Origin: JAICLL01 sp035252155
GTDB taxonomy: Bacteria; Planctomycetota; Planctomycetia; Pirellulales; JAICIG01
Direction of reading: 5' to 3'
Assembly: GCA_035252155.1 (NCBI GenBank)
Contig: DATFDL010000602.1
Coordinates: 1 to 16,227 of the forward strand
Length of the DNA stretch: 16,227 nt
Made by a program: the position numbers and the translations under genes. This document shows positions 1 to 7,355 of the stretch, in pieces (the first letter of the stretch is position 1; every line of letters begins with the position of its first letter). The notes below the pieces were generated by a model that had not been told where the DNA came from, did not search any database, and worked only from the letters and a program-made list of their open reading frames with translations.

Positions 1-147
1 CCGAGGGCGGCTGTGCCAGATACCAGTTCCGCAATTTCTGATTATGAAGGTCAAAGCCGATCAGAGGCCAGCACCGGTCTTGAAGTTAAAGACCAAGCAG
101 AAGTTTCAGCCGACAAGGCGCGGAAATCGCATTGCACAACGGCATGA
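1..147 (+). CDS. Possible C-terminal tail of an upstream gene (partial)
   Basis: Frame 1 is open from the window edge for 48 codons and stops at TGA 145-147. That stop overlaps the ATG (144-146) of the next gene as ATGA, the usual geometry of translationally coupled genes. The encoded tail is hydrophilic and rich in Ser, Ala, Glu and Asp, with no recognisable domain, so no function can be given. Against it being coding: only about 20 of 48 third-codon positions are G or C, far below the neighbouring genes. It may be a poorly constrained tail, or non-coding sequence that happens to be open. Confidence 0.4.
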   Translation, partial: PRAAVPDTSSAISDYEGQSRSEASTGLEVKDQAEVSADKARKSHCTTA

Positions 148-1256
148 GCCACGCCATTCTCCGCCAGATCGAAGCCCCGATTGAACAAATCGAGGTCGCC
201 GCCTACGCCATTCCCACCGACGCCCATGAGTCGGACGGAACCTATGAGTGGGACAAAACCACCCTGGTGATCGTCGAAGCACGCGCGGCCGATGAAACGG
301 GCCTCGGCTACAGCTACGCCGACGCCGCCACCGCCAAACTGGCCCAAACGATGCTGGCCGAGGCGGTGCGGGGCATCGACGCTTTCAATATCCCGGCCGC
401 CTGGAACAAGATGGTCCACGCGATCCGCAACCTCGGCCGCTCGGGCATCGCCTCGATGGCCATCTCGGCCGTCGATGCAGCGCTGTGGGATTTGAAGGCG
501 CGGCTGCTGGAGCTGCCGCTGGTCGCCCTGCTCGGCGCAGCACGTCGAGGCGCGCCCGTGTACGGCAGCGGAGGGTTCACGTCCTATTCCGAAGCAAAGC
601 TGCAAGAGCAGCTTGGCGGCTGGGTGTCCCAAGGCATTCGCCAGGTGAAAATGAAGATCGGCCGCGACCCAGGAGCGGACATCCATCGGGTGGCAGCCGC
701 GCGGAAAGCCATCGGCGAGGGCGCCGCCCTCTATGTCGATGCCAACGGAGCCTACAGCCGCAAGCAGGCCCTGGCCCAGGCCGAGATCTTTCGCGATCAG
801 GGCGTCACCTGGTTTGAAGAACCAGTTTCGTCCGACGATCTCGAAGGCCTCCGGCTGATCCGCGACCGCGCGCCGCCGGGCATGGAGATCGCCGCCGGAG
901 AATATGGATACGATTTGTATTACTTTCGCCGCATGCTCGCAGCGGGCGCTGTCGATGTCTTACAGGTTGACGGCACTCGCGCCGCGGGCATCACCGGCTT
1001 CATACAGGCGGCAGCGCTGGCGGCCGCGCATGGGCTGGACATCTCGGCGCACTGTGCGCCGTCGCTGCACGCCCATCCGTGCTGCGCCTTGGCCAACGTC
1101 CGGCCAATGGAATTCTTCCACGATCACGTGCGGATTGAGAGCATGCTGTTCGAAGGCGCGCTGGAGCCGGTCGACGGCGAATTGCGCCCCGATCTGTCGC
1201 GGCCCGGCATGGGGTTGGAGTTCAAGCGGGCCGACGCGGAACGGTACGCCTTGTAG
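144..1256 (+). CDS. Enolase-superfamily enzyme, mandelate racemase/muconate lactonizing group
   Basis: A 370-residue protein of the usual length for this superfamily, with an N-terminal capping region and a C-terminal TIM barrel. Signature residues are visible: the K-x-K motif (K169, K171), metal ligands D199 (YVDANG), E225 (FEEP) and E253 (AGE), and a D276/H303 dyad (QVDGT and SAHCAP). This pattern fits the mandelate racemase subgroup, whose members abstract a proton alpha to a carboxylate and often dehydrate or racemise acid sugars. The substrate cannot be read from sequence. ATG 144 is preferred over the in-frame TTG at 132 because it overlaps the upstream stop as ATGA; no clear Shine-Dalgarno is seen. 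Its TAG stop lies in the left arm of a palindrome. Confidence 0.88.
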   Translation: MSHAILRQIEAPIEQIEVAAYAIPTDAHESDGTYEWDKTTLVIVEARAADETGLGYSYADAATAKLAQTMLAEAVRGIDAFNIPAAWNKMVHAIRNLGRSGIASMAISAVDAALWDLKARLLELPLVALLGAARRGAPVYGSGGFTSYSEAKLQEQLGGWVSQGIRQVKMKIGRDPGADIHRVAAARKAIGEGAALYVDANGAYSRKQALAQAEIFRDQGVTWFEEPVSSDDLEGLRLIRDRAPPGMEIAAGEYGYDLYYFRRMLAAGAVDVLQVDGTRAAGITGFIQAAALAAAHGLDISAHCAPSLHAHPCCALANVRPMEFFHDHVRIESMLFEGALEPVDGELRPDLSRPGMGLEFKRADAERYAL

Positions 1257-1336
1257 AACGGAATTTATTCCGCTTTTTATGTTCCTTAGTGACGTGCGCT
1301 GACTTTGGCGACGGAACGGAATGAATTCCGTTCTAC
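1253..1336. repeat. Palindromic repeat family A, copy 1; possible bidirectional terminator
   Basis: An 84-bp element with near-perfect terminal inverted repeats: 1253-1272 pairs with 1317-1336 at 19 of 20 positions. Each arm also contains a smaller palindrome (CGGAATGAATTCCG in the right arm). It lies between two convergent genes, and both stop codons (TAG 1254-1256 on plus, TAG 1335-1333 on minus) are within the arms. A related copy lies at 15628-15688. A transcript from either side would fold into a strong stem, so a terminator role is plausible, although no long T tract follows. Confidence 0.8.
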
Positions 1337-1782
1337 GACGCCGGATGCACGGCGTCGTCCAGGCGCGAGATGAGTTCGCGGGGGTCCGACATTGTGTAGT
1401 CTTTGTCAATGGCCGCTACCAGGCATTTTTGGGCCTGCAGATCGAGCATTTCCTTGAGATGTCCCAAGAAGTGCGGGGGCGCCACCAGGGCCACGGCCGA
1501 ACATGCGCGGCGCTGCACGCCGTCGCTCACCGCATCCGCCAACTCGTGTGCGAAATGTTCCACCTCGACTTCCTTGGGCTCGGTGCGTGGTTCAATGGCG
1601 GGCCGGTGCCCGGCCCCAAAACTCTGCTGTGCTCGGCCGCGCTCCTTCGGATCGATGTCGCGGTTCTTGGCGCGGCTGGCCGGGTGGGAGAATTCTTGGA
1701 CTAGCGTCCACGGTTGACCTTTTTCGGCTGAAGAAAACAAGCGTCCACGGCTGCCGTCGGCAACGAGAATCCAAGTGTCCAT
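1333..1782 (-). CDS. Host_attach-family (baeRF-like) protein
   Basis: A 149-residue protein matching the family annotated as 'protein required for attachment to host cells', related to bacterial archaeo-eukaryotic release factor (baeRF) domains. Recognisable elements are the N-terminal TWILVADGSRGRLF strand, a central EP-x-TEPKE segment leading into a helix around residues 75-90, and the LVAPPHFLGHLKEML block, followed by a D-KD-T region near the C-terminus. The family name comes from early work and the biochemical role is not settled. The start at ATG 1782 is supported by GGAG eight bases upstream and by the family N-terminus beginning at MDTW; the upstream in-frame extension has no such support. 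It is convergent with the enolase-superfamily gene, and its TAG stop is in the shared palindrome. Confidence 0.78.
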   Translation of the reverse strand: MDTWILVADGSRGRLFSSAEKGQPWTLVQEFSHPASRAKNRDIDPKERGRAQQSFGAGHRPAIEPRTEPKEVEVEHFAHELADAVSDGVQRRACSAVALVAPPHFLGHLKEMLDLQAQKCLVAAIDKDYTMSDPRELISRLDDAVHPAS

Positions 1783-1927
1783 GGTTGGTACTCCACAGGG
1801 GTCAGGGGTCGGAGGCCAGAGGCCAGCGCCTGATGATGGATCGCAAAGCAATCGCCAACTTGGCAGTGCGAATGGAGTGCCGTCCACGACGCAGTGACGT
1901 TACGTAACCGCTTGCACACCAGGCCGT

Positions 1928-1990
1928 AGCCGACTTCGTGAGAAGTCGGGCTGAGCAAACGAGTTAAGGCCAGTCCCGGCGCGCCGGGAC
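1928..1990. repeat. Two adjacent hairpins between the phosphotransferase and Host_attach genes
   Basis: The first stem pairs AGCCGACTTC (1928-1937) with 1942-1952 through a GTGA loop and one bulge. The second is a perfect 18-bp palindrome, GTCCCGGCGCGCCGGGAC, at 1973-1990. Both lie in the 231-bp gap downstream of the phosphotransferase gene (minus strand, stop at 2014) and upstream of the Host_attach gene. They could end transcription of the former. The composition resembles dispersed repeats I associate with planctomycetes, but there is no second copy in this window. Confidence 0.6.
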
Positions 1991-2013
1991 ACGAATTCTG
2001 CTACAGCCCGGAT

Positions 2014-3024
2014 TCAATCGATAGACGCCGCCAACCTAGTTATCCGTTCAAGATTCTCATCGATTCGCTGGCACACGGCTGCCCGGTCGTCGAACTCCCG
2101 GCTTTCGAGATAGATCCAATCGAGCCAGTTCATGCCGCTCAACAGCACGTTCGCCCGGTCGTAGGCGGTCACCAGCAAGGTTTCTTCGGACGACAGCCGC
2201 CGCACTTGCTCGTAGGCGGTCAGCGCCGTGAGCCAGGCTTGGCCGTCGTCGCCGCACAGGCTGCCTGCCAAGCGGGCCACATCAGCGGCGACGGTCTCGA
2301 TCCGCATCGCTCCGAAGTCGATCAGCCCGCTCACCCGCTCGCCGGCAAACAGCACATGGTCGTGCCAGATGTCGCGGATGCAAGGCTGCAAGGGCGCCGT
2401 CAGCGTCGCCGCGGCGCGCAGCGTCTCGCCCACGGCGCCTGCTGCGCGGTGGAACAAAGTCAACAATCGCTCGGCGCGTTCCGTCAACTCGGGCCAACCG
2501 CCCGTTTCGATCGCCGCCGACAAGCGTGTGAATCGTTCGGGCGACCAGCGCCTCAGCCGTTCGGCCCGCTCGGGGATGCCCGGCGGCAGGGCTGGCAACC
2601 GCTCGGGCAGGGGAAAGCTGGCGGAGGCCAGATGAAACTGGGCTAGCGCGTGCATCGCCGCGCGCAGCTTGACGATCGAAGGTGCGTTGCGGTAATCGGC
2701 CTTGCCGGGCAGCCACGGTGTGATCTCCCAGAGATGCCCGGCCTCGCTGACGTAGCCGGCGTGGGTGCGTGTTTCCAATGGCAGCGGTGCGAGCGCAAAG
2801 CCTTCCTGCACTACATGCCAGAGAACGGCCTGAATGAATTCAAGCTGTTGCCGCGACTGTTCGCGCGGCCAACGGCGCAGGCAGAGCGTGCCGCGCGGCG
2901 CCTGAAGTCGCCAAATCCAGGCTCCGCTGAAACCCCCGGCCGACGACAGAAATTCGACTTCCTGGGGCTGGCAATCGGCCGGATAAGCCGCCAGCACGCA
3001 TCGTAGGGCTTGTTCGATCGCCAT
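2014..3024 (-). CDS. Aminoglycoside phosphotransferase (APH)/choline-kinase-fold protein with atypical active-site motif
   Basis: A 336-residue protein with the layout of APH-type small-molecule kinases: an N-lobe with a Gly-rich turn (AGGFSGA, about residues 28-34), a hinge near the WEITPWLPG segment, and a C-lobe with a Brenner-like segment and a metal-binding LIDFG motif (D236). The usual H-x-D-x-x-x-x-N loop reads I-R-D-I-W-H-D-H: the catalytic Asp (D218) is kept, His is replaced by Ile216 and Asn by His223. The D218 to D236 spacing fits the family. The substrate is unknown, and the fold alone does not imply antibiotic resistance. ATG 3024 is chosen because the family-like sequence begins there; the frame stays open upstream to 3213 and an ATG near 3063 is possible. 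It is divergent from the metalloprotease. Confidence 0.75.
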   Translation of the reverse strand: MAIEQALRCVLAAYPADCQPQEVEFLSSAGGFSGAWIWRLQAPRGTLCLRRWPREQSRQQLEFIQAVLWHVVQEGFALAPLPLETRTHAGYVSEAGHLWEITPWLPGKADYRNAPSIVKLRAAMHALAQFHLASASFPLPERLPALPPGIPERAERLRRWSPERFTRLSAAIETGGWPELTERAERLLTLFHRAAGAVGETLRAAATLTAPLQPCIRDIWHDHVLFAGERVSGLIDFGAMRIETVAADVARLAGSLCGDDGQAWLTALTAYEQVRRLSSEETLLVTAYDRANVLLSGMNWLDWIYLESREFDDRAAVCQRIDENLERITRLAASID

Positions 3025-3130
3025 GACTGAAAATGCCGGTAGGAATCGTCCTGTATGATACATTCGGCAGGCCGGCCACAAGGGCCGGGACTCGATCGAA
3101 TTCGCGGCTGCCAGGCGGATAGTTTGCACC

Positions 3131-3158
3131 TCGCAAAACTGATAAGATGGGATATATT
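3131..3158 (+). promoter_or_regulatory. Possible promoter for the metalloprotease gene
   Basis: The divergent intergenic region has one distinctly AT-rich stretch. TATATT at 3153-3158 matches five of six bases of a sigma70 -10 box. The best upstream hexamer at 16-bp spacing (TCGCAA, 3131-3136) is a poor -35 box. The position, about 90 bp before ATG 3256, is plausible. This is a weak call from base composition and one hexamer. Confidence 0.25.
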
Positions 3159-3255
3159 TAATGGAGCGCTTTTGCGGGCAAGGCCTGTGGGCCGCCTTAC
3201 CGGCGTATTCCAAGCTTCCTGTTCTCTACTCTCGACTTCTCGGGATCCATCAACG

Positions 3256-6021
3256 ATGACAACCTTGATTTGCCACGTGTGGCGTCGTATCTGCATGCCG
3301 GTCTGCGCCGGCGCTCTGATTCTGGTGTGGACCGTAGGCCCGGTCGCCGCCGACCCGCCGGCTGAAGGAAAAAAAGACGCTCCCGCCGACAAAAAAGAAG
3401 ACCCCGCCCCCAAGGCCGAAGGTCCCGCTCCGACGGCTCAATCGGCGCCTGCCGCGTCGCCGCCAGCCCCGCGGCCCAAGCATCCGCCCTACGCCGACGT
3501 GCTGCGCGAATTCAAACCGATCGACGGCCTGATCAAACTGCACCGCAAAGAGAATCAGCTTTACGCCGAGATCGGCCCGCATCAATTGAACCGCGATTTC
3601 ATCGTGCTGATCTCGATCTCGCGCGGCATCGGCGAGGGCATGGTGCTGGCCGGCATGAGCTGGGGATTTGGCGACGACTGGCTGTGGCAGTTCCGCAAAG
3701 TGGATGAAAGCATTCAAATTGTCCGCCGCAATGTGCGCTTCCGCGCCGCCCACGGCAGCCCGGAAGAAAAAGCCGTCAAATTGGCCTACACCGACAGCGT
3801 GCTCTTCAGCCTGCCTATTTTGACCACTAGCCCATCGGGCGCGGCCGTGGTTGATTTGAACCAGGTGTTCATGAGCGACCTGCCGCAGATCGGGCGGATG
3901 CTGCCGGGCTTTTTCTTTGCCAGCAACAAGTCGTCGTGGGATTCGGCCAAGGGGTTTGATGAAAACGTCGAGCTGGAAGTGGCCGCCACCTATGCCTCCA
4001 GCGGCATGCTGGAACTTGACACGGTGCCCGACAGCCGCGGCGCCACGATCAACGTGCATTACTCGATTAGTGCCTTGCCGCAAACCGGCTATCAGCCACG
4101 GATGGCCGACGACCGCGTGGGCTACTTTTTGACGGCGATCAAGGACTACTCGAAGAAGAGCGACGAAGATCGCTTTATCCGCTACATCACCCGCTGGGAC
4201 CTGCAAAAAGACGATCCGACCGCGGAAATCTCGACGCCCAAAAAGCCGATCACGTTCTACCTGGAAAAGACGATTCCGTATAAATACCGCAAGCCGATCA
4301 GCGACGGCATCTTGGAGTGGAACAAGGCCTTCGAGAAGGCGGGCTTCTACAACGCAATTCAGGTCATTCAGCAGCAAGAAAAAGACGACTGGGATCCCGA
4401 AGACGTGCGCTACAACACGTTCCGCTGGATCACCTCGGGCCGCGGTTTTGCAATGGGTCCCAGCCGGGTCAATCCGTTGACCGGGCAGATTCTCGACGCC
4501 GACATCATTTTTGACGCCGACTTTATTCAGTTTTGGCGGCGCGAATACGAAACATTCACGCCGGCCACCGTGGCCGCCATCACCGGCGGGCCGCTCGATC
4601 TGGCCAGCTACCACGCCGAACTAGAGCGGATGCCTTTCGCCCAGCGTCATCATTTTCTTTGCCGCTGCGATCTGCATCACGGCATGAGCAGCGAGTTGGC
4701 CCTAGGCGCAACGGCGCTGTTGGCCAACGCGCCGGCAGGGCTTTCGGCCCAACAACAAGACAAAATGGTCATGCAAGGGCTGAAGGAAGTGGTCATGCAC
4801 GAGGTGGGCCACACGTTGGGGCTGCGGCACAACTTCAAGGCCAGCTCGGTGCTCTCGTTGGCCGACATGAATGATACCGAGAAGACCAAAGAGGTCGGGC
4901 TGACCGGCTCGGTCATGGACTACTCGCCGGTCAATATTGTACCCAAGGGCGAAAAGCAGGGCGACTATTTCTCGACGACGATTGGCCCCTACGACATGTG
5001 GGCAATCGAGTACGGTTACAAGCCGCTGCCCGGCGGCACCGAAGGCGAAGTGAACGAGCTCCGCAAGCTGGCGGGACGGGCCGCGGAGCCGCAGTTGGCC
5101 TATGCCACCGACGAAGATACCCGCGGCATCGACCCCGATCCGCTGAGCAACCGGTACGACATGGGCAACGACACCATCGAATACGCCAAGCAGCGTGCCA
5201 AGCTGATCGGCGATCTCTGGCCCACGGTGGTGGACCGGGCGACGCCCGATGGCGACGGCTATCAGCGGGCGCGGCAGGCCTTTGGTGTGTTGCTGCGCAA
5301 TTACGGGCAGGCGATGTTTCACGCTTCTCGCCAAGTGGGCGGCATTCTGGTCAATCGCGATCACAAGTCCGATCCGAATGGGCGGCCGCCGTTCGTAATT
5401 GTGCCGGTGGCCAAGCAGCGCGACGCGCTCGCGCTAATCGAGGAAGACGTGCTTTCGGACAAGCCATTTAACTTTCCGCCCGAACTGTATAACCGATTGG
5501 CGGCGACCCGCTGGTATCACTGGGGCAGCGACATGCCCGACCGCGTCGATTACGCGGTGCATGAAGTGATCGGCCTCTGGCAAGACCGCATCCTGTCGCA
5601 ACTCATGTCGCCGCTGACGTTGGAGCGGATGCACGACTCGGAATTGAAGGTGCCGGCCGATCAGGACGCGGTCACCACGGCCGAGCTGCTTTCGCGACTG
5701 ACCTCTGCGGTGTACGCCGAGGCGGGCCAGCTCAAGCCGGGCGAATACACCAATCGCAAGCCGGCGGTGAGCAGTCTGCGGCGCGATTTGCAGCGGCGCT
5801 ATTTGAAGCGATTGAGCAATGTGGCGTTGGGCCAGAGCGGCGCGCCGGAAGACTGCCGCACAGTGGCTGCGGCCGAGCTTGCCGGGCTGGAGAGCAAGCT
5901 CAAGCAGGTCTTGGGCAACGGCGAGTTGAAGCTCGACGCCTACACGCGGGCGCATTTTGAGGAGACTGCGGCGCTGGCCCATAAGGTGCTCGACGCCCGA
6001 CTGAATCTGGCGCACCCATAG
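3256..6021 (+). CDS. Secreted zinc-dependent metalloprotease, DUF5118-DUF5117-DUF4953 type
   Basis: A 921-residue protein. The N-terminus has a basic stretch, a hydrophobic core (about residues 17-31) and an AxA-like cleavage site near V-A-A-D, so export is expected. A Lys/Pro/Ala-rich linker (about 33-80) follows. A DUF5118-like segment (about 80-125) and a DUF5117-like region (about 125-390) precede the peptidase domain. The zinc site is H515-E516-V-G-H519 with the third ligand H525 (HExGHxxGxxHN), and a Met-turn SVMDY lies near M554, both typical of metzincins. The C-terminal third continues the DUF4953-type region. The cleaved substrate is unknown; an envelope or extracellular location is inferred from the signal peptide. 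ATG 3256 was chosen because it places the signal peptide at the N-terminus; the frame runs open to 3055 but that extension looks non-coding. Confidence 0.88.
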   Translation: MTTLICHVWRRICMPVCAGALILVWTVGPVAADPPAEGKKDAPADKKEDPAPKAEGPAPTAQSAPAASPPAPRPKHPPYADVLREFKPIDGLIKLHRKENQLYAEIGPHQLNRDFIVLISISRGIGEGMVLAGMSWGFGDDWLWQFRKVDESIQIVRRNVRFRAAHGSPEEKAVKLAYTDSVLFSLPILTTSPSGAAVVDLNQVFMSDLPQIGRMLPGFFFASNKSSWDSAKGFDENVELEVAATYASSGMLELDTVPDSRGATINVHYSISALPQTGYQPRMADDRVGYFLTAIKDYSKKSDEDRFIRYITRWDLQKDDPTAEISTPKKPITFYLEKTIPYKYRKPISDGILEWNKAFEKAGFYNAIQVIQQQEKDDWDPEDVRYNTFRWITSGRGFAMGPSRVNPLTGQILDADIIFDADFIQFWRREYETFTPATVAAITGGPLDLASYHAELERMPFAQRHHFLCRCDLHHGMSSELALGATALLANAPAGLSAQQQDKMVMQGLKEVVMHEVGHTLGLRHNFKASSVLSLADMNDTEKTKEVGLTGSVMDYSPVNIVPKGEKQGDYFSTTIGPYDMWAIEYGYKPLPGGTEGEVNELRKLAGRAAEPQLAYATDEDTRGIDPDPLSNRYDMGNDTIEYAKQRAKLIGDLWPTVVDRATPDGDGYQRARQAFGVLLRNYGQAMFHASRQVGGILVNRDHKSDPNGRPPFVIVPVAKQRDALALIEEDVLSDKPFNFPPELYNRLAATRWYHWGSDMPDRVDYAVHEVIGLWQDRILSQLMSPLTLERMHDSELKVPADQDAVTTAELLSRLTSAVYAEAGQLKPGEYTNRKPAVSSLRRDLQRRYLKRLSNVALGQSGAPEDCRTVAAAELAGLESKLKQVLGNGELKLDAYTRAHFEETAALAHKVLDARLNLAHP

Positions 6022-6066
6022 CCTTGCGGGCTGCCGCCGCGGGCGGCGTCGCATTAACATTGGGAC

Positions 6067-6876
6067 ATGAAAACGCGGACAGACCCCAAGGTCGATTACG
6101 CCTTCAAGCGTGTTTTTGGCCGCGAGGAGAGCGAGCCTGCGCTCATCAGCTTGCTCGATGCCGTCTTGCAGCCGCCGCCCGGCCAAAAGATTGCCCGCGA
6201 TCAAAGTGGCCGGCTGTTCAATGTCGAGATGCAGATGCTCGCCTACGGCGCATTCCGTCAGCGCGCTCTGTATTACTGGTCCAGACTGTACCAAGGCCAG
6301 TTGCAAGAAGGCGACGACTATCCGGTATTGCGGCCCACCATTTCGGTATGCTTCGTCGACACTCCGCTGTTTCCCGAGCTCGCTGACCACCATCTGATCT
6401 TCGAGCTTCGCGAGCGTCATCGTCAGACGCTCTTTACGGACCAGATGGCGGTGCATATTCTTGAACTATCGAAATTCAGCAAAGCCATTGAGGAACTGAC
6501 GACGCCACTGGACCGTTGGCTGTTTTTCCTGCGGCACGCCGAGGATTTGGATGCCGATGCGGTGCCCGAACCGCTTAATGTGCCTGAAGTTCGTTGGGCA
6601 CTGGGAGATTTGGTTATGATTTCGCAAAGTGAGCACGATCGCGAGTTGTATGAGTCGCGGCTGAAAATGCGGCGCGATATTTCCACGGCGTTGTCCGAAG
6701 CTGAAGTAGCCGGAGAAGTTCGAATTCAAATTCGGCGAATTCAGTCTCTTCAGCGATTGCTGCGTAAGGCGATCAGTTCACCTGAGCAATTGAAATCGCT
6801 TCCTTTGACGGAGCTCGAGAATCTCGCGGTTCAGCTCGAAGACCAGCTCGACGCCCGGCTCGCCAACGGTTCGTGA
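6067..6876 (+). CDS. Rpn family / PD-(D/E)XK_2 putative transposase-nuclease with internal deletion
   Basis: A 269-residue protein of the Rpn/PDDEXK_2 family (recombination-promoting nuclease, often labelled putative transposase). It begins with the family hallmark DPKVDYAFKRVFG. It keeps the FNVEMQ strand (E54, Q56), the RALYYWSRLY helix, the QLQEGDDY-LRP-ISV block and DRWLFFLRHAE near residue 150. A helical, charged C-terminus follows. Between I42 and A43 the stretch that normally carries the 'KLSILDVKA'-like strand is missing: the protein goes directly from PPPGQKI to ARDQSGRLFNVEMQ. That segment bears the first catalytic Asp, so activity is doubtful. The reading frame is intact. It lies 45 bp after the protease and 7 bp before the PII gene; no insertion-sequence ends are seen. 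Confidence 0.85.
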   Translation: MKTRTDPKVDYAFKRVFGREESEPALISLLDAVLQPPPGQKIARDQSGRLFNVEMQMLAYGAFRQRALYYWSRLYQGQLQEGDDYPVLRPTISVCFVDTPLFPELADHHLIFELRERHRQTLFTDQMAVHILELSKFSKAIEELTTPLDRWLFFLRHAEDLDADAVPEPLNVPEVRWALGDLVMISQSEHDRELYESRLKMRRDISTALSEAEVAGEVRIQIRRIQSLQRLLRKAISSPEQLKSLPLTELENLAVQLEDQLDARLANGS

Positions 6877-6883
6877 TACTTCG

Positions 6884-7231
6884 ATGAAAATGATCATCGC
6901 CATCATCCAGCCCACCAAGCTCGAGCCGTTGCGCGAGGCGCTGGTCAAAATCGGCGTGACGCGGATGACGGTTTGCGATGCCCAAGGCTACGGCCGGCAG
7001 CGCGGCCGCACTGAGATGTATCGCGGACACGAGTACAAGACCAACCTGCTGCGAAAAATTGAGCTGGAGATCATGGTCAACGACGACTTTGTCGACCGCA
7101 CGGTCGATTGCATCCAGAGCGTGGCCCGCACCGGTCCCGAGGGCAACATCGGCGATGGCAAAATCTTGATCTTGCCCGCCGAGAAGGTCGTGCGGGTCAG
7201 CGACGTCATCCGCGGGCCCGAGGCGGTTTGA
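6884..7231 (+). CDS. glnB: P-II family nitrogen regulatory protein
   Basis: A 115-residue PII protein, normal length. PII trimers sense 2-oxoglutarate and ATP/ADP and bind targets such as ammonium transporters or nitrogen enzymes through the T-loop. Visible are the MKMIIAIIQPTKL first strand, the T-loop E44-MYRGHEY with Y51 (the uridylylation site in proteobacterial GlnB) and Y46, and the nucleotide-binding NIGDGKI segment. The usual 'TG-IGDGKIF' reads TGPEGNIGDGKIL, slightly longer, and the C-terminus ends RGPEAV. No amtB, glnA or glnD is next to it, so the gene could equally be called glnK; the subgroup is not resolved. It starts 7 bp after the Rpn stop without a good Shine-Dalgarno, and a CBS-domain gene follows. 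Confidence 0.93.
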   Translation: MKMIIAIIQPTKLEPLREALVKIGVTRMTVCDAQGYGRQRGRTEMYRGHEYKTNLLRKIELEIMVNDDFVDRTVDCIQSVARTGPEGNIGDGKILILPAEKVVRVSDVIRGPEAV

Positions 7232-7355
7232 CCCGGCGTGCCGCACGGCATACACTAAAAGCTTGCAGCGGGTCAGGCAGAGAAGTTGGCTGGCGGCGTC
7301 ATTTCTTCGTTGCGCGTCTTCCAGCATCAACCCAAGCTGAAACAAGGAAACAGCC

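Noticed and set aside
960..1409. 149-codon minus-strand frame with TEFIPF and GINSV motifs
   Set aside because: These motifs come from translating repeat family A; similar peptides appear at 15559-15819 over copy 2. Gene finders often call such frames, but they are repeat-derived.
3055..3255. N-terminal extension of the metalloprotease to 3055
   Set aside because: It would bury the signal peptide about 67 residues inside the protein, and the region contains the divergent promoter area.
3250..4614. 454-codon open frame on the minus strand under the metalloprotease
   Set aside because: It mirrors a strongly coding plus-strand gene with signal peptide and zinc motif; the translation shows no domain and is a product of high GC third-position bias.
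6033..6047. Short GCCGCC/GGCGGC hairpin after the protease as a terminator
   Set aside because: Only six base pairs, no T tract, and such hairpins arise easily by chance in GC-rich DNA.
5434..6456. 340-codon minus-strand frame across the protease end and the Rpn gene
   Set aside because: It spans two genes with clear family signatures on the plus strand and has no recognisable domain.
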